Shown: piece by piece, positions 60,505 to 64,000 of the stretch
How positions within the stretch are numbered: position 1 is the first letter of the stretch
Layout: each line of letters starts with the position of its first letter
Program-made: the position numbers and the translations under genes
The notes under the pieces: generated by a model
What the model saw: only the letters and a program-made list of their open reading frames with translations
Database searches by the model: none
Told to the model about the DNA's origin: nothing
Assembly: GCA_947501685.1 (NCBI GenBank)
Contig: CANMWQ010000001.1
Coordinates: forward strand, 372,001 to 436,000
Length of the DNA stretch: 64,000 bases
Origin: an uncultured Litoreibacter sp.
Lineage (GTDB): Bacteria; Pseudomonadota; Alphaproteobacteria; Rhodobacterales; Rhodobacteraceae
Direction of reading: 5' to 3'

Positions 60505-60966
60505 ATGACCCAGAGTCTTCTTTTTGTCTGTCTCGGCAATATTTGCCGCTCCCCGCTCGCGGCGGCTGTCGCGCGCAAGCGCGCAGACGAGCTTGGCCTG
60601 TCACTGCGTATCGACAGCGCGGGCATTGGCGGGTGGCATCTTGGCCAAGGAGCTGATGCACGCGCGGTTGTGGCCGCGCGGGTCAATGGTATTGAGCTGG
60701 GCGGGCATGTGGCACGCAAGCTGACGGCAGAAGACCTTGAGGCGTTTGACCTTATTCTGATTGCCGATCAGGAGGTCTATAATCACGTCGCAACCATGGC
60801 GCCTGAGCGGCTTATGAGCAAAATCGCCTATCTTGCCTCCTTTGGGCAAGCCGCAGATACGCTTGATATTCCTGACCCCTATTATACCGGGCAGTTCGAT
60901 CCGGTGATCGCGCAGCTCGAAGACTGCGTGGCCGGGGTTCTGCGTCACGCCACCGCAGAGCAGTAA
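60505..60966 (+). CDS. Low-molecular-weight protein-tyrosine phosphatase
   Basis: A 153-residue LMW-PTPase. The P-loop LFVCLGNICRSPLAAAV (C-x5-R-S) is at residues 6-22, and the acid in DIPDPYYTGQFD is near 131. It removes phosphate from tyrosine, or in some bacteria from arsenate-like substrates. The start at 60505 (MTQSLLFVC) fits the family; upstream in-frame ATGs at 60406 and 60460 add unrelated residues. Its end overlaps the following minus-strand gene by 22 nt. Confidence 0.9.
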   Translation: MTQSLLFVCLGNICRSPLAAAVARKRADELGLSLRIDSAGIGGWHLGQGADARAVVAARVNGIELGGHVARKLTAEDLEAFDLILIADQEVYNHVATMAPERLMSKIAYLASFGQAADTLDIPDPYYTGQFDPVIAQLEDCVAGVLRHATAEQ

Positions 60967-61343
60967 CGCCGCGCATCCTCAACGTATAACGTATAGCGAT
61001 CCCAGAACGCCTCGTTCGAGCGGTTGTCCGATTGCCGCACATCCTGCGCTCTTTGGGGGTTGGCATAGAACCCGGCGGACAGCCTTTGATCGGCCTCCGA
61101 CAAATGCCGGTTTGCCACGCCCTGCACACAGCCGCACAGCCTGCTATTGGCCGCGTCGCGCCCGGACCTGTTACAGGCCTGCGAAATCGGCCCGCTGGCC
61201 AGCTGCACAGCGCCCCCGCCGCCGGATGTGGCCAGCCTTTGGCTCGGCCCTCCGCCGCAGGCCGCAAGGGTCATCACAAGACCCAATGCGGTCACGCGAA
61301 TATAGGGCGTGGTTTTGATCAGTTGTGCCATCTGTCGCGTCAT
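60945..61343 (-). CDS. Predicted lipoprotein with conserved Cys residues
   Basis: A 132-residue protein. LGLVMTLAACGGG is a lipobox (Cys near residue 29). The mature part has a conserved-looking C-x(n)-CGCVQGVANRHLSEADQRLSAGFYANPQRAQDVRQS block and a C-terminal RYCSAVA. In Rhodobacterales this family is sometimes mislabelled as an arginine transporter; no transporter features are seen. The start at 61343 is chosen; an ATG at 61481 adds unrelated residues. It ends inside the 3' end of the LMW-PTPase gene. Confidence 0.72.
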   Translation of the reverse strand: MTRQMAQLIKTTPYIRVTALGLVMTLAACGGGPSQRLATSGGGGAVQLASGPISQACNRSGRDAANSRLCGCVQGVANRHLSEADQRLSAGFYANPQRAQDVRQSDNRSNEAFWDRYTLYVEDARRYCSAVA

Positions 61344-61529
61344 GATGTCCGCCTCTCTCGCCGGGACGGGCCGCCAAATGCAGCCCCGAGCCCGAACCGG
61401 GTTCGCCCGCAAATTCATGCGCGGGTCATTTGCGGTATCTTGCAAAAAATCGCGCCGACATACAATCGGCGGGCCGGTCACATTTGGGCTCGCTTCTGGC
61501 TTGCGTGGCGTAGACGGGCAGGTCTTCGC

Positions 61530-61844
61530 CTAGTTGGTGGCGCTGTCTCTCACCAAGATCAACTTGCCCGTGCTGTGCCGCGCGGGCCGTGTCACGCCTT
61601 GCGCGGGCAACACGCTGTCGCCGGTGGTCACACCCACAGTGCTGGAGCGCAGAATTTTGGTATTCGTCTCGCTATAGCCCTCAGGCCGCACGATCAGCCG
61701 ACCCTCGCCATTATAGGGCCGATAGTTGATCGGCTCTGAAAAGCTGGCCACCAAACCGTGAGAATGCGCCCCCAGCTCGGGGTCGCCCGCAAGCGCGGGA
61801 AAAGCACAGACAGCCACGGCGGAAAAAACAACAAGACGCAACAT
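61530..61844 (-). CDS. Small exported protein of unknown function
   Basis: A 104-residue protein with a signal peptide (residues 1-19, MLRLVVFSAVAVCAFPALAG). The mature part contains GAHSHGLVASFSEPINYRPYNGEGRLIVRPEGYSETNTKILRSSTVGVTTGDSVLPAQG, a conserved-looking beta-rich stretch without Cys. I do not recognise it. The start at 61844 puts the signal at the terminus; the ATG at 61892 would not. The 223-nt gap to the methylase gene and the 186-nt gap to the lipoprotein gene hold no gene. Confidence 0.6.
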   Translation of the reverse strand: MLRLVVFSAVAVCAFPALAGDPELGAHSHGLVASFSEPINYRPYNGEGRLIVRPEGYSETNTKILRSSTVGVTTGDSVLPAQGVTRPARHSTGKLILVRDSATN

Positions 61845-62067
61845 TTGGAAAATACCTTGAACACAGGTGAGGGGTAACCACGCGAACGCCACTGTCTGTT
61901 AACCTTTGCGAGCCGTCAAGGTTTTGCCATATTTCAAGCAACCGGGGCTGCAATTGCCCTCGATATCTGTCTCAGACGACACACTCTGAGCCTACCGTTT
62001 CTTCTAAGGAAACAGTCCCGCCACAATCTTGCCCCATTCAGGCCAGGACGCGCGCACCCGAGTCGCG

Positions 62068-62700
62068 CTACTCCGCCGCCTCGCCGGACTGCGAGTGGTT
62101 GGCATAGGTGTCCCAGGTCGGCGCGTAGTCCTCGGACTGGTTGCCCCACACGGTCCACCCCTTGCGCGGCCCTCGGGCAAACAGCTCCAGCCGCGACCCG
62201 AAGCTGCACGCTTCGATCAGGTCATATTGCTCGTCGGGCTTGCGGCTATGCTCGCGTTTCTGGGTCGAGATGATGTTCTCTTGGCTGCGCCCCGGCTGCA
62301 ATGTCCGCGCGTTCTTGCCGCGCACGCCAAACAGCAGCACCTCGGTGACATTGCGAAAGTAAAACCCCACGCCGCGCCGGTCCGGCCCGCCATCCTTGCG
62401 AATTTTGTACCAGATGATGTTCGACTTATAGGCAAACCCCCAGGCCTGCATCACCCGCAACCCCTCGGGTAGAAGCGCATTTGGCACCCACATATAGAGA
62501 TGCGCCGGGTCGCCGGCAAAATCGGCCACCGGCATCTCGCAGATCTCGTCCAGCGCCATGGTGGGGTAGCGCGCCAGCCGCTTATGCTCGGGCGCCATTT
62601 TCCCGGTGCGGTTTTGAAACTGCCAGGGCGGGTCGGCCAGAATGGTCTGGAACGTCTGCCCCTTGAGGTCGGCCCGCAGGGCGTCGGCGGCGCTGGTCAT
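62068..62700 (-). CDS. MT-A70 family adenine methyltransferase
   Basis: A 210-residue SAM-dependent methylase. The catalytic DPPW is in TILADPPWQFQNRTGKMAPEH (residues 19-39). A C-terminal FARGPRKGWTVWGNQ and YDLIEACSFGSRLELFA complete the MT-A70 pattern. Bacterial members put N6-methyl on adenine in DNA. The ATG overlaps the stop of the BglII-type endonuclease gene by 4 nt (ATGA), so methylase and nuclease are made together. This is a candidate restriction-modification pair; the target site is unknown. Confidence 0.9.
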   Translation of the reverse strand: MTSAADALRADLKGQTFQTILADPPWQFQNRTGKMAPEHKRLARYPTMALDEICEMPVADFAGDPAHLYMWVPNALLPEGLRVMQAWGFAYKSNIIWYKIRKDGGPDRRGVGFYFRNVTEVLLFGVRGKNARTLQPGRSQENIISTQKREHSRKPDEQYDLIEACSFGSRLELFARGPRKGWTVWGNQSEDYAPTWDTYANHSQSGEAAE

Positions 62701-63290
62701 GTCTCGTCATCCTCAAAGAGCGTTGGAGAAATTCCGAACACCAAAAGCGGACACCCGCCACCACCACCGCCCTCAATCCGAGGCAGCAGCTTGCCCATAT
62801 GCGTGGTCGACGCCCCGTAAGACGTGCCCCGCCCGATCTGTTTGAATATGCTTTGCAAGTCGTCGCACCGCGTGATGATCACCCCCACACTAACCGCCTG
62901 CAGGTCAAACAACAGCCGAAAATTGTTCAGATCACGGTCAAAAAACGGGTCCTTGTTGTTCCACTCGATCTCCAGCGCGACGCGGTTGCGAAAACAATCC
63001 ACCGAATGGGTCGGGCTGTCGGTATAGACCCCGTCCACATAAACGCCGGTCTTGAAATCCTTCTCCTCCCAGCCGCGCCCGTACAGCGCGCCGTCGATGA
63101 ATTCCGAAACCTTCGATTTGCGACCACCACCTTGCGTGATCCACGATTTTTTCAGCCGAAACACCTCAAGGACGCTCAGAATGTCCCACCACTCATTGGG
63201 AAAATCCTGAGACAGGATGGCCGACGCATGCCGCCACTCATGGCACTCATAATGCGCGGCGATAAACGGAGGCAGGCGGTCTTGCAACAT
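62697..63290 (-). CDS. BglII/BstYI-family restriction endonuclease
   Basis: A 197-residue protein. The metal and catalytic site of the BglII/BstYI fold is visible: D98 in SVDCFRNRVALEIEWNNKDPF, then E107 and E109 (D-x8-E-x-E), with FFDRDLNNFRLLFDL following. BglII itself cuts AGATCT and BstYI RGATCY, so an -GATC- containing site is plausible (inference). It lies first in the operon; the methylase overlaps its stop by ATGA. The C-terminus has a GGGGGG run, like a flexible tail. Base composition is close to the genome average. Confidence 0.8.
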   Translation of the reverse strand: MLQDRLPPFIAAHYECHEWRHASAILSQDFPNEWWDILSVLEVFRLKKSWITQGGGRKSKVSEFIDGALYGRGWEEKDFKTGVYVDGVYTDSPTHSVDCFRNRVALEIEWNNKDPFFDRDLNNFRLLFDLQAVSVGVIITRCDDLQSIFKQIGRGTSYGASTTHMGKLLPRIEGGGGGGCPLLVFGISPTLFEDDET

Positions 63291-63669
63291 CTAGCGGTAT
63301 CCTCGTGAGTGACCCACATTAGCTTGTGGCAGGGCAGGGGTTCAATGGAGAAGTAGAGCCGTGACAATACTCAAACCAAGCCGATGTTAGCGCCTATTGG
63401 CCCCGCCTCGAGCCGGGCAGCGCCAGACCGGGGGCAGGCGACCCAACACCGTTTCTACAGAGATTTATACCAGCCAAGCACATCTTCCATCCACGCGCTG
63501 CGCCTACGTCAGCAATATCGCCAGCCCATCAAACCGGAGGTTTGCCCTTGGCAAAACGACCGGTCTGGCGATGCCCGGCGCCTTCGGCTTGATTCCGGGC
63601 GACGGGGGATGCGACCCGCGGTTGCAATTCTTTCAGAAATTGGGACTCTGTAGTTCTACGGATCTTGAG
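63291..63669. other. Intergenic region without a convincing gene
   Basis: About 380 nt between the endonuclease start and the last gene. Frames on both strands look like chance openings. An inverted repeat GCCCGG...CCGGGC lies near 63573-63599. The frame of the last gene stays open upstream to at least an ATG at 63571, so its true start may lie in this stretch. Confidence 0.4.
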
Positions 63670-64000
63670 ATGCCTGCAGATATATTTTGGTTGCATGATG
63701 AGTGGGGGGATAAGATGACACATATGGATGTTGCAGTTTTAGCAGATGAGCTGAAAGGGCGCGATTTCACCACCTTCCATGAAGGTGTTCCGAGACTTGA
63801 GGAAATTAAGAAGTGGCTTGAACGAAGAGATTGGTCGGCGGATGCAAAGGCTATTGTCTTACGAATGGCAACCGTGACCATAAAGATCGGCACCACCATC
63901 GTAGCGGTTGGGCGTAAAATTCTAAACACCGTGCTAGAAGTAGCGAGGCAGTATCCTCAAACCACTTTTGGGTTGGTGATTGGCGCCGTACTTTCATTGC
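63670..64000 (+). CDS. Lower-GC hypothetical protein, cut by the right edge
   Basis: An open frame of at least 110 codons reaching the window end without a stop. The protein (MPADIFWLHDEWGDKMTHMD...) is soluble and helical, with charged stretches like GVPRLEEIKKWLERRDW. It ends in a hydrophobic segment, FGLVIGAVLSL, that may be the start of a membrane helix. Not recognised. The frame is open back to an ATG at 63571, so the start is uncertain. AT-rich codon use sets it apart from the neighbours and suggests acquisition, perhaps with the restriction pair. Confidence 0.55.
   Translation, partial: MPADIFWLHDEWGDKMTHMDVAVLADELKGRDFTTFHEGVPRLEEIKKWLERRDWSADAKAIVLRMATVTIKIGTTIVAVGRKILNTVLEVARQYPQTTFGLVIGAVLSL

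Noticed and set aside
60945-61343. Arginine transporter label for the small lipoprotein
   Set aside because: One lipobox and a short Cys-containing domain, no transmembrane helices or substrate-binding fold.

Overview
The window is a chromosomal segment of a high-GC alphaproteobacterium, most probably a marine Rhodobacterales (Roseobacter-group) species. This is judged from protein character: MttB-superfamily methyltransferase, PleD-like GGDEF regulator, DUF983, DUF1684 and DUF3572 proteins, a PCuAC chaperone, an FMN riboswitch in front of a lone ribH, and genus-typical small exported proteins. No rRNA, CRISPR array, prophage or intact insertion sequence is visible. One tRNA gene (Glu, anticodon TTC) is present.

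Layout. 1-2.6 kb: minus-strand genes for a DprE1-like FAD oxidase (cut by the window edge), an LPG-synthase-TM-like membrane protein, a Nudix hydrolase and DUF983. 2.8-4.7 kb: a four-EF-hand exported protein, then an ECF sigma factor coupled to a one-TM protein and a periplasmic metal-sensor-like protein. 4.8-7.2 kb: diguanylate cyclase, DUF3572, and ribH under an FMN riboswitch. 7.3-9.2 kb: a HAD phosphatase, then a lower-GC stretch with one exported orphan protein. 9.2-17.8 kb: catabolic island of a FOXRED1/DadA-like oxidase, hydantoinase B and A, LysR, and divergently an MttB-family methyltransferase with DUF1684. 17.8-20.5 kb: two-subunit molybdenum hydroxylase (isoquinoline 1-oxidoreductase type). 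20.7-32 kb: housekeeping and central metabolism (recJ, glpX, hom, tetR, glyA, nadK, maeB). 32.2-38.6 kb: prpE and a tightly overlapping nucleoside-salvage operon cdd-deoA-deoB-add-upp. 38.7-46.1 kb: mixed genes, including an acyl-CoA synthetase, EamA transporter, sulfotransferase, Hint-domain protein, HisC-like aminotransferase and a 59-residue Tat-signal protein. 46.1-59.3 kb: valS with an in-frame palindromic element, DUF2235 hydrolase, solitary form II CoxL-like subunit, nitrilase, hrpB, DUF3108, meaB and rpmB. 59.5-63.3 kb: copper-chaperone pair, LMW phosphatase, two small exported proteins, and a two-gene MT-A70 methylase / BglII-type endonuclease module. A lower-GC gene is cut by the right edge.

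Most notable signals: (i) a dispersed intergenic element with two TTTTGnnACA boxes 41-42 nt apart in three copies (9.0, 15.4 and 23.7 kb), two of which flank the hydantoinase/LysR genes; (ii) a second dispersed family (32.1, 40.3 and 58.8 kb) with two hairpins that differ in sequence but keep pairing; (iii) a triple palindrome inserted in frame inside valS; (iv) the hydantoinase/FAD oxidase/LysR/MttB cluster as a candidate uncharacterised N-methyl-compound catabolic route; (v) the MT-A70 plus BglII-family pair. Calls rest on reading motifs and layout by eye; no database search was run.
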